A stretch of DNA of 64,000 nucleotides from Lactarius indigo (GCA_025766275.1 JAFKAC010000053.1:248001-312000), one strand, 5' to 3'; counted from the stretch's first letter, positions 35,569 through 48,497 are shown. The notes: generated by a model from the letters alone, not told the origin. A program made the numbers and translations.

Positions 35569-36829
35569 TTACAACAAAGAACTGTCGACAAGCAAAGGAC
35601 CAATGTATGCCGGGCGCTCCTTCGGTAACAAGGTCACCCAGCGTGTTCTTCCAATCTCGGAGGCCTTCTTCCCGAAGTACCGCTCTGTTTCGAAGTTCCA
35701 CTGATCATTGGCTCGCACCAAGTTCCCGATCCCATCCACATACCGCGCCAGCTCGGTGTCTACTGGCTCACCAAACTTTGGGATCTTGTTCTCATAAAAG
35801 TCCATGAACTTTGCTTCTAGCTTCTTGTGGCGGTCGTGAACCCAGTTCATGGCACCTTGGATGTCGGTCTTGTGTTGGCGCATAACGATGGTTATGATGT
35901 TGTGATCGTCGTCACCTCGCGCCTGCTCCACGTTGTATGAGGCAATATCCTACGGCCAGCGCCCCATTGATCAGCCTCAGAAAGTTTCAGGAGCTTGCGT
36001 GACCTACGTTGTCGAGTATGATCATGTCAATAGCTAATATCGTCATTTCTTCGATGACAGGATGGCTCACGGCTTCATCGGGCAGATTCATATCCAACTC
36101 GATGAGAGCGAAAGCTGGTCTGGCGCTGATTGTGTCTCTCCTGAGCTCAAAGTACTCTTGGACGTTCCGGATGTGCTTGTGATCCCGGTCCGCGGCTTCC
36201 TGTACCGTCGCCTGAGCAAAAGCGCCGTACACCTTGATGAACCTTTTCTGCGCCTGGGGACTGGCCGTCTTGATCGCGAGCTCCCAAAACCTCGAGTGAA
36301 TCTGACTTCAACTTATGGTTATGCTGATATCATCACAGCAGCTTACTGTCTGGCGATTTCCCCGCCAACCCATTCGCCTTCAGGACGAGGGGTGTGTGGG
36401 TTGCGAAGAGCGTCCATCATGGCGTTGGCCATAGCCTGGACCTCGCCCTCGTTCCCTGTCTCGGAAAATTCATCGTAGACAAAGATTAGGTTCACCAAGT
36501 CGCAACCGGTGCGTAGACGGGCTATGCACCAACAATAAGCCGAGCGTTGCATGTGGTCTATGTCGGATACTCACCCTTGTCATGCAACGGATACGCAAGA
36601 GATGCGAAGAGGACTAACAGTGGGTGAGTATTTGGATTTTATCCGAGTTGACCTAGCTGCTCGTACTGAAATCGCAGCGATCGTAGGCCTCCTGGGCTTT
36701 GGGACTAAAGGCCTCAAAGCTTCTCATCCACGCTACAGCCGCTGCATGGACCTCGTTATGATACGGATTGATACGACGGGGCCATTTCCAATTCTCTAAG
36801 GTTTTTGGGATATAGTACCTCTCAGCCAT
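35569..36829 (-). CDS. Sesquiterpene synthase (class I terpene cyclase)
   Basis: Five exons, 36829-36667, 36613-36575, 36521-36347, 36305-36008, 35949-35569, total 1056 nt and 351 aa, the usual size. Class I cyclases ionise farnesyl diphosphate with a Mg2+ cluster. The N-terminus ([18 protein letters not shown]) fits the family. The Asp-rich motif is in [11 protein letters not shown] (D84-E88, so DE..E). The NSE motif is NDIASYNVE (N225, S229, E233) followed by [10 protein letters not shown]. The late Arg-Tyr pair is R315-Y316 in FETERYFG. There is no signal peptide, so it should be cytosolic. The acceptor at 36306 was chosen because it restores [11 protein letters not shown]. No P450 or other tailoring gene lies beside it in this window. 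The product cannot be told from sequence. Confidence 0.93.
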
Positions 36830-38323
36830 CGTAGTATCTTTCGGAGATACGAGGGGAAATATGGGGATGTCGGAGGGGCTTGTCAGAAGTGTCGTGCAGT
36901 CTCATTTTAACTCTGTAACATACCCTGTGGCTTGATCGCCGATCCGGTGGGTTACTGTTCCGATTTCTCGATGTCTCTGTGGACGTGAAGATCCCGCCGG
37001 GAATCTGACAACAAATCGCAAGTCATGCCTGGGAAATTTTACAAGCGTGCCTGCATGGTTCCCTTGGAGAGCCAAGTATTCTATCTTTAGAGGGCTCTCA
37101 CCTTCATAATAGCTGCGGTGCCAGAGACCGTCCATCCCCTTAAAGGTTTCCTCTCGTTTGGATAAATGTAACTTACTACTAGCGTGTGGACCTATACTTT
37201 CATTGACACTCGAAGTGGAAAGGTAGCATAAGTGTAGCGTAAATGTGACTCAGGCGGTACATGCTGTGTGCAGTTCTGAGTCCTAGTATTCACATGCTAT
37301 CCTATCATGCCTCTTCACGGCTTCACATGGTGCCTTGACATTCTCCGTATTTTCTCCCTCATCCTCTCTCGTCGGAGTCACGATGGTGCTTGTCATTCAT
37401 CTGCCATAATTATGCTCAACTCCGCCTCCGGCCTGACCACCATCAACATGAGATCTGCGGCCGTGCGGCGAGAACGACGAACCGCGTCGTTGAGTCTGTC
37501 TTGACAGACATATAGTAAACGCGATGGATGTCCTTCCAAGTCCTCGTCTGCGCACTCTCTGTCTCGTCCGCGCCGTACTGAATGTCATAGTACGGTCGGG
37601 AGTCAGCAGTAGGCTACTCGGGGACAAATAACTCCGGGTCGCGTGGAATGTTCTGCACCTGATATGCCATGGCCACCATTTTCGTGTCGCTCACCATATT
37701 GTGTTGAATGTTGTACAATTTACCTTGGAAAGGATGACCAGATGACCACGATACTGAGCATTCACACTGCCTCTTTTGATGCATATATTTAGCACTACGC
37801 CACTTCCCAGCTCACGTCCGTCAGACGTCCCGTTTGGCATGAAAAAAAGTCTTACGCCCATACGTCGTACAGATTGACTATGTGATAGTATTGTACAACG
37901 AGAGGTCAATGTCGGGTTATTAATATCAGGAAAAATCGTCGCTATGATATAATACGGACCAAGATTAGCTTTGTAAATAAAGGATTGGCAGAAATAAAAG
38001 GAAACTTCCACGTCTTTCAACTTTTGACACCTAAGGGGAACGAGGGGATGACTCTGGCTTCGTAAAGAACCTGCCGTGCAATTGCACGCAAACTCACTGT
38101 TCGCGTCGACGCCATGATTCCCACGGGGCCGAAAACTGGAGCGTTGTATGTCAAACTCAACCGCTGCGAGGCTGTCGGAAATTATATTCGGCAGCGACTG
38201 CATCTACTGAGAAGGGCATATAAAGGGATAAGTACAAGTATGCCGCCAAGGCAAGCACACTGACAACTTCGTTTGGATCCGGAAGCCGGGACCAAGGCCA
38301 GGCACAGGTCGGCCAAATAAATG
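36830..38323. other. Gene-poor interval upstream of the terpene synthase
   Basis: About 1.5 kb with no supported gene. It should hold the terpene synthase promoter near 36830-37100. Short ORFs at 37300-37630 and 37690-38200 lack family similarity or consistent splicing. Confidence 0.5.
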
Positions 38324-39744
38324 TCAATCATATGGCCGCATCGCGGCTTCCAACGCGTCGGGGTCAAAGTCAAACGCCAGGTCAAAACTCGAGTCGGGAT
38401 CTGAGACCCCGGGGCTCTTTGCCTCATTTTGTTGCCACTGCTGCTGCGCTTGGCTTTTTGTCGGCACCTGTGTACGTGGCGGACGAAATGGCCGCTTCAC
38501 CGCGGCAGAGTGTTGCACGTTCGAAGATGATGCCGGCGTCGGAGCCGCCGTGCGCCTCATCCCCAGCGCTCGTCGAGGCCCCTGCGAAGATGACAACGAC
38601 AGTTGTGATGCGGTGATGGTGGGCGTGAATGCGGATGCACCGCGTCGGGGGAGCGATTCGGGCGTCATTGGCACGACCAGCCCGCCCGCGCCTTTCCTCG
38701 TTGCTGCTCCTGCAGCTGCACTCTTCGTTGGAGGTCGCGTAGGGGTCGGGACGGAATGTTGCGAGGCAAGAGGTGCAAGGGACGGTGGCACGGCAGCGGA
38801 TTTTGGTGGGCCCGCGGGTTGTGGCGGGGGGTTGCGGGTGATTGGAGCGGGGCGGACAGGTGTCGGGGAGGGTGGCTCCGCGGGCCCTTGCGCGTGTCCT
38901 GTGGTTGAGGAACGTGGGGGGAAGTGTTGCGTCTCGTTTCTTGCTCGAGTCGAGCCGGGGTCGCCCATATCATCAACTGTCCCTCCACACTCATCGGGTT
39001 CGACGTCCATTATGGGTATTTCGTTCGCGTCCGCGTCCGTGAGGGTGGCACCGCTGACAGTTTGCGATGGAAGGACCTTCGGTGGCATGACGGGGAGACT
39101 CGAGTAGTGCGCGCCACTTGTGCCGGCGCGGTGCTCACTGGCGACGCGCAGGAGGTTCGTGTGGTCGTGCAGCTCGTCAAGCGAACGCGTGCCTGCTGCG
39201 GCGCGCACCCGTTCCTTGCCCTTCAATGGCGGGCGTAGCGTGCGCGCTGCTCGCATCCGCTTGCGCGAGTTCTCGTCGACGCGTGCCGACGCGCGTCCGA
39301 GCATGTCGAGGAACTTGGACGCGTCGGCGGAAGGGACCGCGGGCACGTCATTCTGCGAGTGGCTTTGGACGTGTGCAAGGGCGCGGGAGCGCACGGAACG
39401 CGCTCTGGAAGGGAGGAAGGGATCCGAGGGAGTCGTGGTCGTAGTGAAGGAAGAGGATGATGGTCCGGCGGTGGATGCAGGGAGCTCGAAATCGAACGTA
39501 AGTCGTTTTGGCGCTAGAGTAGGACGCTCGCTTATAGATCGTAAAAGGATGGGCCGGCATGGAGACAGAACTCACGACGGCGAGGCAGTGACGACGCGGC
39601 TCTCAATTCCTCCATCGCAGCACAGGCTGATTGTGAGTTTTGCCACTGGATGTGGACTGCAGGGGACGAGAGGGGATCTTTGGACGGTGTTGAGGGTTCT
39701 TCGTGTTTTTCGTGCATAGGTACGGTTCCATTGATGATCGACAT
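38324..39744 (-). CDS. Hypothetical Pro/Ser/Ala-rich protein
   Basis: Model of two exons, 39744-39576 and 39513-38324, 452 aa. It starts MSIINGTVPMHEKHEEPSTPSKD. The splice to CCAAAACGACTTACGTTC joins SLPRR to PKRLTFDFELPAST in frame through a 62-nt intron. A charged, probably helical part follows (DASKFLDMLGRASARVDENS, then KRMRAARTLRPPLKGKERVR). The remainder is long, disordered and Pro/Ala/Ser-rich, with a short acidic-hydrophobic end (FDLAFDFDPDALEAAMRPYD). I do not recognise the family. Composition suggests a nuclear or scaffold-like disordered protein, but that is a guess. The 5' end is the least certain part. Confidence 0.6.
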
Positions 39745-40212
39745 CTGTCAGGGTTTTTGAAGGAGAGCGTTCTTCAGGTCTGCGCGGTGAACTCGGCACG
39801 TCGCGTCGCGCTTTGCGACAAAGACAATGAACAGCAGAATGCACGTGACATTTCGTAATATTATGTAACGAAAATATGTTATAAGTAAGCGTCAATTGGC
39901 CCATTTCACCTCGTGAAAACTCGTCACCAGCTCTTGCACTTTTGTACATTCGTTGGAAGTGGTTATTCACTTCCCTATCAATTTAATTCTGGCATTGGTA
40001 CTTCTTCGCAACTCGAAATCAGTACTGATGCCCCCCTTTTCCCGATGGACTCACTGCAGAGCGCAGAAATCCAAGCGGAAATGAGAAGAAAGCGGAGGAC
40101 ACCCCCCGACAGTTCACATAGTTTATAGTGTCCGACTTAAGCCCGAAGACTAGCAGCCCTGTGATCAGGGCGAATATTGCCCAAGTTTGGGGCTGGAGTA
40201 TATCGACACCCA
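39745..40212. other. Intergenic region left of the Plavaka element
   Basis: Upstream region of the hypothetical gene at 38324-39744. No gene seen. Confidence 0.5.
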
Positions 40213-40214
40213 AC

Positions 40215-40226
40215 CATCAGCAAAAA
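40215..40226 (+). repeat. Putative left TIR of the Plavaka element
   Basis: CATCAGCAAAAA, followed by an AT-rich subterminal region with repeated ACTTATAATT words (for example near 40370-40430). Confidence 0.55.
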
Positions 40227-41080
40227 CTTTGAAAAATTTTGTTGGCTTATCAAATTGAAATTTGCTTATGTGAATTATAGTCGCATTTAGTCGCATTTCG
40301 AGTCTCTGATATTATTACACCGAAATGGTGACTGCCTACAACCCCAATAGATTATTCTGCTAGGAAACAAGCACTTATAATTCTCGAGGTTAAACACAGT
40401 CTCTTCATTAGTACTTATAATTGCCAGGTAATTCTTACGGCTCTGGTGTAAGCGCTTACGATCTGTGGATAATTCTTATGGCTGTTGTAAATCACTTACA
40501 GTATTGTCGCCGTTCTACAAGTCCTCACGAGCACATATTTTCAAGAGCTCGGAACAGTCGTAACAGTAGCTCAGCCTTGGCCCGATATCGGCCATTTCCA
40601 TTCATTTCGGTTTTCGGCTGAGTCTCGGCCATTGCCACCAACTACTTTCGTTCTCTTGTCTTGTCTCATCCTCTCTCTACCATCTTGCTGCCAAAGTTGC
40701 TCCTCCTTGCCTTGTCGTATCCCCGTCTCTCCCGCCCTCGTCGGACGCCTGCCGATCATCCACGCTTTACCAGCGTTAGGATAGCAGCCCTTAAATGTCT
40801 GTTACAGACTGGACTTGTTTTCAACTTTACTTTAATTTCTTACTTACACTTGCGTTCGCGGGAAAGTCTTTCCTTTCTTGGCTTTCCCTTTTTCGGACTT
40901 GCTGCGCACTAGGAGCCTTAAGATTCTCTCCTAGTGCAAAGTGAGACAATGAGACACTCATTGTCCTTATTAGTCTTTATTACTACTATACTTGGGCTAA
41001 ATGCACCCTTCTATGGCAGGTGTCTCATTTCTATTTTTAACTTTGAGACATGTCTCACTTGCCTTTTATATCCTCGCTTC

Positions 41081-41212
41081 TTCTCACACTTACTGCGGAT
41101 AGCTGTGCACACTTTCTTCTTTTTCCCGTGCCTGCTGCGGATTGCTGTACTTTCTTCTCACGCTTGCTGCGGATTGCTGTGTTACTTCTCACGCTTGCTG
41201 CGGATTGCGCCA
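41081..41212 (+). repeat. Short degenerate tandem repeats
   Basis: About four copies of a 35-45-bp unit with the core CTTGCTGCGGATTGCTG and an attached CTTCTCACG. They lie in the non-coding left part of the Plavaka element, just upstream of a TATATAAG at about 41244. Confidence 0.65.
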
Positions 41213-42131
41213 TTTGTTTGTTCCACACAAACAAACCCTTTTCTATATAAGTCGTGGCCCTAGGTAGCTTGTATCCTTAGACTCGACTTCTTTACCATCA
41301 CAGTATACATTGTTTTCCCATTCTCTTGGGGTAACTCTCTGCTGAACCGTCAAACCTCTTGAACCCCTGAACTCCTCTCACATCTTGAGTATTGTGTCGT
41401 ACTCTGAGATCCTTGTTAACCACTTAAACCTTGCCATTATCGGCTGAACCCTCGCTCATTGACATAGAAAGACCAGACTTGCTCACGCCGAGCTGAACGT
41501 TCCTACTGTAACGTTACAATGTCCATCAAGTACGACGCCAACGGCCCCAGGTGTGCCACGTGTCTTCCACCAATCTTTTCACTGTCTTTTTCGCCATCTT
41601 CGTCTCATCCTTCGTATCTTCACTCTCGGCCGTTCAACTTCGTGTCATCGCCCTTCAAGCCACATTCATCTGCCGGATTGTTTTAGTCTCACACTCTGTC
41701 TCGGGCATAGGTGCGCCCTTAATTTCTTTTATTTTGGTCCGTTTTCTGATCTTTCGTTTGTACTTGTAGTGCGCATCGTTAATCTTGCTGGCGCTGTCGT
41801 TCAGCCATGCGCCTCTGTTCACCGACCCCCCCATTTTACCTACTATTGTTTTCACGCATTCCACTGGCCTCGTGTTCTCGTTGTCGACTGTTTCTCCATC
41901 TTCAACTTTTCGATTACTTTCCTCCACTTCTACATCTTCCCCTCTAAACTCTAAACTTAGTCGCGTTTCGACTCGTTTAACGTAGGTACAGACCACATTG
42001 TATAAAAGGGTTTCGGCGCGCTCCCAATGTTATTGTCGATTCCCCCGTTTTCATTCCCGTTTTCCTGTGTGATCCGACAATTCTTCGAGGTCAGGTCTAA
42101 GTAATAGACACCTGGCTTATCGTTCATAATA
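41213..42131. other. Pyrimidine-rich non-coding sequence 3' of the Plavaka transposase
   Basis: CT-rich tract with only composition-driven hydrophobic ORFs. A TATATAAG near 41244 and an ATG at 41520 (MSIKYDANGP) could mark a short transcript, but no further exon was found. Confidence 0.4.
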
Positions 42132-45100
42132 TTATAGTGGGGCAAATCCAACTGCTGTAACAATGTCTATGTCGTTTGGGTTTGCTAGTACTAGCTCAGG
42201 CTCATGGTCTTCTGCTCTGTCGCTCACATCCTCGTCTTCGCCTCCATCTTCGCCATCCCAATCTGAGTCACCGGCACTGCCCTGGTATTCCGCCATCTCA
42301 ACCGGATTTTCATCGGCCCCTTGTGTCTCTCCCAGCGGCATGTGTTCATCTCCAAGCAGGATATGGTCACATTGACGTGTGCCAAGATGGCCAACACCCC
42401 CGCCGCGATATCGCATAAATAGATCACGATCTGAAAACCTATAGCAATGTTGTATTAGAATATAGCGACTGCAATAGTGGCCAGCTCTTACATTGCGACG
42501 TAGTATCCTTCGTATTCTCCATCCGGGTGAGGGTTTTGAATGGCCATAGAAGGCCCAGACAGTAGAAGTCTTGTTCGACCTGAAACGAAGTCTGGTATCA
42601 GGTGTACCATCCGTATGACTTCGCTGGGATCTAAAAAGCCGAATGCCGGCCCAAGTACGTCAGTGTCAGGCAGAAAACCGACCCTGTGCAGCCGTTGTGC
42701 ACGCCATCCACTCCGTCCGTTGACAGTGTCCAATCCAAGCCATCGAACATGTAGGACATCCATCCGCTTCGCATCAGTAAGGCCCGAGCTTGACATTCTG
42801 GTGCGTTCGCGAACCATAAAATGATATACTCCCACAACCCGAGCATGCCAGTACGGGAATGCCGGCTGCCCTTCTTTGTCATCCTCGTGTGCCAGAACGA
42901 TTATATCTGTGTGAGATTGGGGGTTAGCGGTTTCCTCCATCCTCTGAGCGTCATAGGTTGTCGACTTGAAGCGGATGGTCCTATGTACATGCAAGCGATT
43001 CCGTTCAATGATGATCTCATCGCGTTCCTTAGCTGTAAACTCGTGTTCATCACCAGAATATGGAAGGCCTTGGATGCGCGCCCGCAGGTGATCAAGTAGG
43101 CGAGTACGGAATTCCTGTGTGTTGATCTACATCAGCACCATGCCACCAAATCCGACTCATACATCTGCCCATGACTTACACGGAGTGCGGGATCTCCTCG
43201 GTGTTGATACAGCCAATCAGTGAGGTCCCAGGTAGATGCATCGGTCTTGGGCATCCAGTAACGCTCACCTGGGTCACTCGGTGATGCTTCGTCGTGTTGT
43301 AGAAGAGGGTGCGCGATCAGGGAAGTGTCTGGGTCCTGAGGCCCATTCTCTGGCACGGAGTCGGTGGCAGAAGGGTTCTGTCCCTTAGATAATTCCTCGC
43401 ACATAGCGGTGTAAAATCGGCTCCGGCTTTCCCTGTCGGTGATCTGTTGGGTATACCTGCGATTCTTGTTGGACATCCTGTACCACATCTTGGACAGGCG
43501 ATGCGCGATCTCACTCTACCAAGATCAGATGAGTCATCTACCTGGAATATAAGTGTTAATCAACATACTATCTGCGTGCTGTACGAATCTGTGGTCCCAT
43601 ACTGCCGGATTGCTTGAGGATAGTCTGGGATACAGTGCATTTTGTATGTACACATGTTGAAACGTTTGTGCTTTACAGAGCTGGTGCCTTTTCGAGTTGC
43701 CTTGGTTTCACACGGCTTCAGTTGATTCTGTTGGCGTGCCACACGTGCATTTTTTTCCCGTGGGAGCTCTCTGGTCGCATAGCGAGTACAAGTGGTGCTT
43801 GCAAACCGTCGCAAGGTTTGACACAAGGAAGTTCCGACAGTCTCCTGCATCCTCAGAGTTGAGTCAGTATGTAGTCTGAGCTTGGCGTAGGCGTGCCAAG
43901 TGGAAAGTAGGAATAAGAGATCGATTATTGTTTTGTTGTCCTCATCTGGGAAGAGCCCTTCAAAGGCGGGTATTGAGCACTGCTCGTCTATCAGTTTTGG
44001 TCAACAGCATCACAAGATAGTTTGCGAACCTGTAGGATGTCTTCATAGTCTCGAGCTGCCAGTTTACTGAGACCAGAGACGCCCCCTGGTAGCTTGCGAA
44101 TGGTATCGCGACCAAACGTTGGGGTGCTGTGAAATCTGTAATACAACTAAGCGCATGTTCATGAAGACGTAGACACAGATATACCTTGAGTCTAGTTCTG
44201 CCACAAGAGCGTTCCCTCCCGGTAATGAGAACAACATCCTGATCAGATGCGTGAGCACCGACTTCCAGATGCCGAGTTCGAATTCGTGCAGTAAATCCAC
44301 AACGAATAACTTGTGGTAGTCGTGTCCTACACCAGTAAGTGTATCCGAGAATGCGTTCTGGTAAACGCGTTAGTAGTTTTCAAGTCGGAAAAGCTAGTAG
44401 TATTAGGTACTTACTCGAGTCGGCACCATGGAGTAATCCCTCAGGATGTCCTGTACGCGCTTACTTGTAATTGCCAAGCCCTTCTGATACATCAACTTGC
44501 ATGCGGCCTCAACCTTTTGACGCCTTCGTTCGTTGTCGATGCGAAGCTTCTGGCGCAGTCTGGTATCTGTACGTGTACCGACACCGCCTATTTCCTTCAA
44601 CAGGATTAGACAACGGGGACAAGGCGATCGTCCCAAATTCTTGATTGTAGCTAGAAGAATTCTGATCTTAATCAGTCCCGCGTCATGAGTTGATTGAGCG
44701 CACTTGCACTCACTTCTCGGGATAGTCTGCAGTGTACGTTATTATCCGAAGGAAAAACCTCCGCTCAACGCCATCGGTGCAGCGAATCACAAGTCCCTGC
44801 GTGTAACCTTCAGTGAATCCTTCGTCCATAAGATGGTTCCACACGGTGTGCATGAGCTCACGCTTGCAGTGAAGCTCGACTGCAGGCGACAGTGGTTGGC
44901 CTGTCTTCTCTTGATATCGGCTTGCGAAGTCGCTACCAATCTGTAGGTCATCTGGGTCATCCATGAAGATACAACAAAGTTCTAAATACGTACCGATGGG
45001 ACATATGCCAAGTGGTGTACTGCGTGACATGTAGGCTTCGTCCTCTCTTGCTTGGGTTGATTCGCAAACATGATGTAAATTGGCCATACCGTTGCTGACC

Positions 45101-46319
45101 CGAAGCTTGTAAGCTGAGCTGAATCTGAAGCCAGCATTATACCAAGAGCCACATGCTCTTTCGTATCACCTTCCAACCGAGGAAGGTTATCTACCTCGAC
45201 CTGTGCCTGGACCATCGTGTCCGATACATATGTGTCAGCGTAGACTCGCTCGTGTTTGTCTGGGTTGTTGGGATCAGGACACCAGTGCATTGTATACGGC
45301 GTGAAGCGGAATGATTTGGCTGTCTTGGATGCACACACTGTTTCAACGATGTCAACAATACGACGGTGGAAAAGGTGGGGTATCATTAGCGTTGGTGCGT
45401 CGTCTTCTGATATGAATGGTTTTCCTTCTACAGGGAGGCGGATCTTGACGGCAGTTTCCAGCCAACCATCTTGTGTGCGGAAGGGGTGCTGTTCATCCTT
45501 GAGATACTTGTCCAGTCGAGCATTCTCCCTTGCGACATTGAAACCTGCCAATTCGTCTACAACGAATCTACTGTCACGAATTGCGGTGGCCAGTTTGTTC
45601 GCATGTTCTGCAGACTTGATATCTGACCCGGAGAAGTATGCGGTCATATACACCGCACAGCTGAAGTTGGTAAACGGTGCGAATGGATCAGTTGGTTCAG
45701 GTGCGTCGTATGAGATTTCGTGTATTGCATCTGTGGTGACAGCGTGAGTGGGTGTGTCCAGTGATGACGAACCACATAGGATGGGCAAATTTTCGTCGTC
45801 TTTGGGATGCCATGTTGGGGCGCGTGTATAGCATCTGAATATTCCGAGCTTGTTAAGTTGCGTTTGGAATGGGTGTTGAAGAGTGTCGGGGGAAGGTGTC
45901 TGGACCCTGGCTGGCGTGACTGAGCGGTCGTCGCACTCAGGTGGGGTAGGTGCACGGGGAGGTACATGGGATAGAGACATGTCACCGTGAGGTACATAGT
46001 CTATGAGACGCCGAGGAATACGGACAACGCGTCCTGATCGTGCCGAACATATAGGTGGGGGGGATGTCCCACATGGGAGGCTGTTGCTTGGCCCAGTGTA
46101 ATTGTCGTTGTCCACAGCAGGGGCATCCTCGTCTTCGTGCGGGTACACAAAACGTGCTCGCTTGTGAGGTCTTGGAGGGCACCGTTCTATTTGCTGGCTG
46201 CTGGCCGTCGCTGATGGCACCGATTGGCTTGTCTTCTGTACCTGCCTGCGGCAATGGTGTTTGTCGAGTGACACGCTTGATCGAAAGACCCTGTTGCAGT
46301 CGATACATTTGTGTTGCAT
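42132..46319 (-). CDS. Plavaka transposase
   Basis: Long multi-exon gene, first exons 46319-44994, 44940-44714 and 44661 downward, last exon ending at 42132; roughly ten or eleven short introns. It opens with a C2H2 finger, CIDCNRVFRSSVSLDKHHC, the usual start of Plavaka proteins. The core has the family hallmarks ERVYADTYVSDTMVQAQVEV, LASDSAQLTSFGSATVWPIY, FANQPKQERTKP, CKRELMHTVWNHL and VDLLHEFELGIWKSVLTH. The C-terminal third (PFPYWHARVVGVYHF to VHLIPDFVSGRT) also matches. A final acidic stretch (DWDGEDGGEDEDVSD) precedes the stop. In-frame continuity through all recognised blocks suggests a possibly active enzyme. Exon limits between 44661 and 42132 are approximate. Confidence 0.88.
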
Positions 46320-46512
46320 GGTCAGATAGTTGAGATATGGATCAGCGCACTCTCATGCAAGATATGAGGAGTACCCACTATTGCGTTACATTCGAGTCTC
46401 ACCATTGTCTGATTCACCTATTTTGTCAACGGCGACTATCTGTCAAAAGTGATCAGCGATCAAGAGACCGTTTACTTAAACCTTTCCTAAGTTCCTACAG
46501 CTGCACACCGGC

Positions 46513-47214
46513 ATGGCCTCTTCCAATCCCCCGCTTGAAATCACGCTGAATACGACCATGGCCCTCCAGGGGTTCCTGTTTGTCCTTCCAGCCAATGGAA
46601 GAATTGTGAGTACTATTCCGTGTGAGGCACAGGGAACTTACGATGCTGTATCACAGGTCATAAATCTCGGTGGTAACAAGGAGAGTAAAATGGTGGCCAC
46701 GGGGTCTGTCAGTGCTTCTGCGATGAAGACCACACTGTCACGAGGCGGAGATAGTGAACGCAAATCGCAAGTACAAACAGACGGTGTCAGTCCTGCGGCC
46801 ATACTGCGCGACGCGACTGAGAACCAACAAGCAGACAGACCTGTGGACACAATGACTGCCAGTGGCCCGGCGATGGAGACTGCACTGTCCCGAGGAGGAG
46901 AGAGTAAGCACGACTCCCAAGTTGACGGTGACAATCTTGCAACCTGTGCCAAACGTCCGCGCAACCTGATTGGGGACCAAGAAGATGAACCTGTGAAACG
47001 TCAAGCAAGGGGTGACCCCAAAGGATCTCGACTCAAGACAACAGGCCCACAGTACGTACCCGCTACTCAAGGAGAGTTGGTTGAGCTCCCGCCAATGCCA
47101 AAGAGCTTATACGATGAAGTCATGGCGTCCCCTATCGACTCGGACAGTGCCACTGAACCTGAGAGTTCGGATTACGAACGCGACGTTCGTAAGAACTTGA
47201 AACTTCTTACTTAG
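46513..47214 (+). CDS. Hypothetical 233-aa protein in the Plavaka element
   Basis: Single open frame starting MASSNPPLEITLNTTMALQG, 193 bp from the transposase start and divergent from it. It contains two related segments, MKTTLSRGGDSERKSQVQTD and METALSRGGESKHDSQVDGD, an internal duplication of about 55 residues. The second half is charged with a likely nuclear signal (KRPRN...KRQARGDPKGSR) and an acidic Ser-rich end. No known domain. It could be an accessory protein of the element. Confidence 0.5.
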   Translation: MASSNPPLEITLNTTMALQGFLFVLPANGRIVSTIPCEAQGTYDAVSQVINLGGNKESKMVATGSVSASAMKTTLSRGGDSERKSQVQTDGVSPAAILRDATENQQADRPVDTMTASGPAMETALSRGGESKHDSQVDGDNLATCAKRPRNLIGDQEDEPVKRQARGDPKGSRLKTTGPQYVPATQGELVELPPMPKSLYDEVMASPIDSDSATEPESSDYERDVRKNLKLLT

Positions 47215-47807
47215 TGTTGCGGTACAGTTGCATCGTACCTATAGTTGGGTAGCATTAGTGATTCACAATAGCAACTCCAGAGACATTATCGTACAGAATC
47301 ACACCAAAGATGACATCCTCTATACCTTCTTGGCTCGAGTTCTGGGCATTTGGGAAAATGTGAACACGTCATCCATAAAAACGACGGGGCTCACCTCTTG
47401 ATACTCACGGACTCATAGAACGCATCGTCGAGCCAATTCCCTTCGGCTGGTGTGAATGGCCACTCTCAACACTGGACATCTCGTACATGTGTTAGCAAGG
47501 CCACACATCGAGTCGACTGCACTCACCAGTAATGTCACGAGATGGCCGTGAACAATGGTTGGTAAGTGTGTTCGGAAATACCCGAACACGGTAATATACT
47601 CTGCGTGTGCGTAAGTGGTATTTCCGGAGACACGCCATACACTTACCTTTGTTCTGTATGACACACACCACACTACAAGAACACAATCCTCCTTGTGCAA
47701 ATCAACGTCATCAACAAATCGCCAGTCATGATCATATGATCCCTTGAGAGACTCGTCATAATGGACTGAGGTGAGACGCGTATTCAATTATCCCCCACTA
47801 ACTTACA

Positions 47808-48083
47808 ATGCCAGTGTTTTCCACTGAGCGATCCCCCTCACCTCTGGACATACGTATGCGCTCAGGCTACAGATATAGAGACTACTACACTCCTAGCAAC
47901 CGCCACCGTAGCCCAAGCAGACAGAGGGAACTCACCGAAGATACCAACAACGAAGACAGGTCCCACAATGCGCCAGACAGGCAAACACCAAAGTTAAGTG
48001 ATTGTTACTATTATGGACTCGATACTGATACATACTGGCAGACGCGAGAAGAAAAATACTTGCCCTATCATGTTGATAAGTGA
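47808..48083 (+). CDS. Possible small Arg/Ser/Tyr-rich protein
   Basis: 91-codon ORF starting MPVFSTERSPSPLDIRMRSG with RYRDYYTPSNRHRSPSRQRE, an RS-like composition. No family recognised. It may be an exon of a longer transcript or chance. Confidence 0.25.
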   Translation: MPVFSTERSPSPLDIRMRSGYRYRDYYTPSNRHRSPSRQRELTEDTNNEDRSHNAPDRQTPKLSDCYYYGLDTDTYWQTREEKYLPYHVDK

Positions 48084-48497
48084 CCCCTGCGCACTTAGCG
48101 GCTCGTACGGACCGGACTTGCAGCATGGACTGCTTTAGATTAGATATACAGGACTTGTAGATTAGATACTGTTTGATCTGTACAATCTGGACTTATCATT
48201 GCGTCACATATGACATCACTGTACTTCTAATGACATCATACATCCGGACTCTGCGTTGTATAACGCCTTTGTACTTTCCTTTGTTCCGTACTTAGCTTTA
48301 TCTTTATTATGATGTCACTATGATATCATTTGCTTCTGGACTCTCCTTATTCTTTCTTTCCTTGTTCTCAGAACGTCCACTCCTTTGTCCGTTTGTAGAA
48401 CAATACTTCCTTGTACTGCGTGACTTAGTGTCACATCCCTTGTACAGTGTCACTACCTGAAAGTGTATAAGTAGAGTACCATGTACGCTCCTGGTCC

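Noticed and set aside
36902..37135. 77-aa minus-strand ORF upstream of the terpene synthase as an extra first exon
   Set aside because: The synthase already has a full N-terminus starting [14 protein letters not shown], and no splice path joins the two.
40930..41520. Possible solo LTR (TATATAAG, CT-rich leader, ending near GTTACA)
   Set aside because: No matching second copy, primer-binding site or target duplication was seen, and it lies within the putative Plavaka element.
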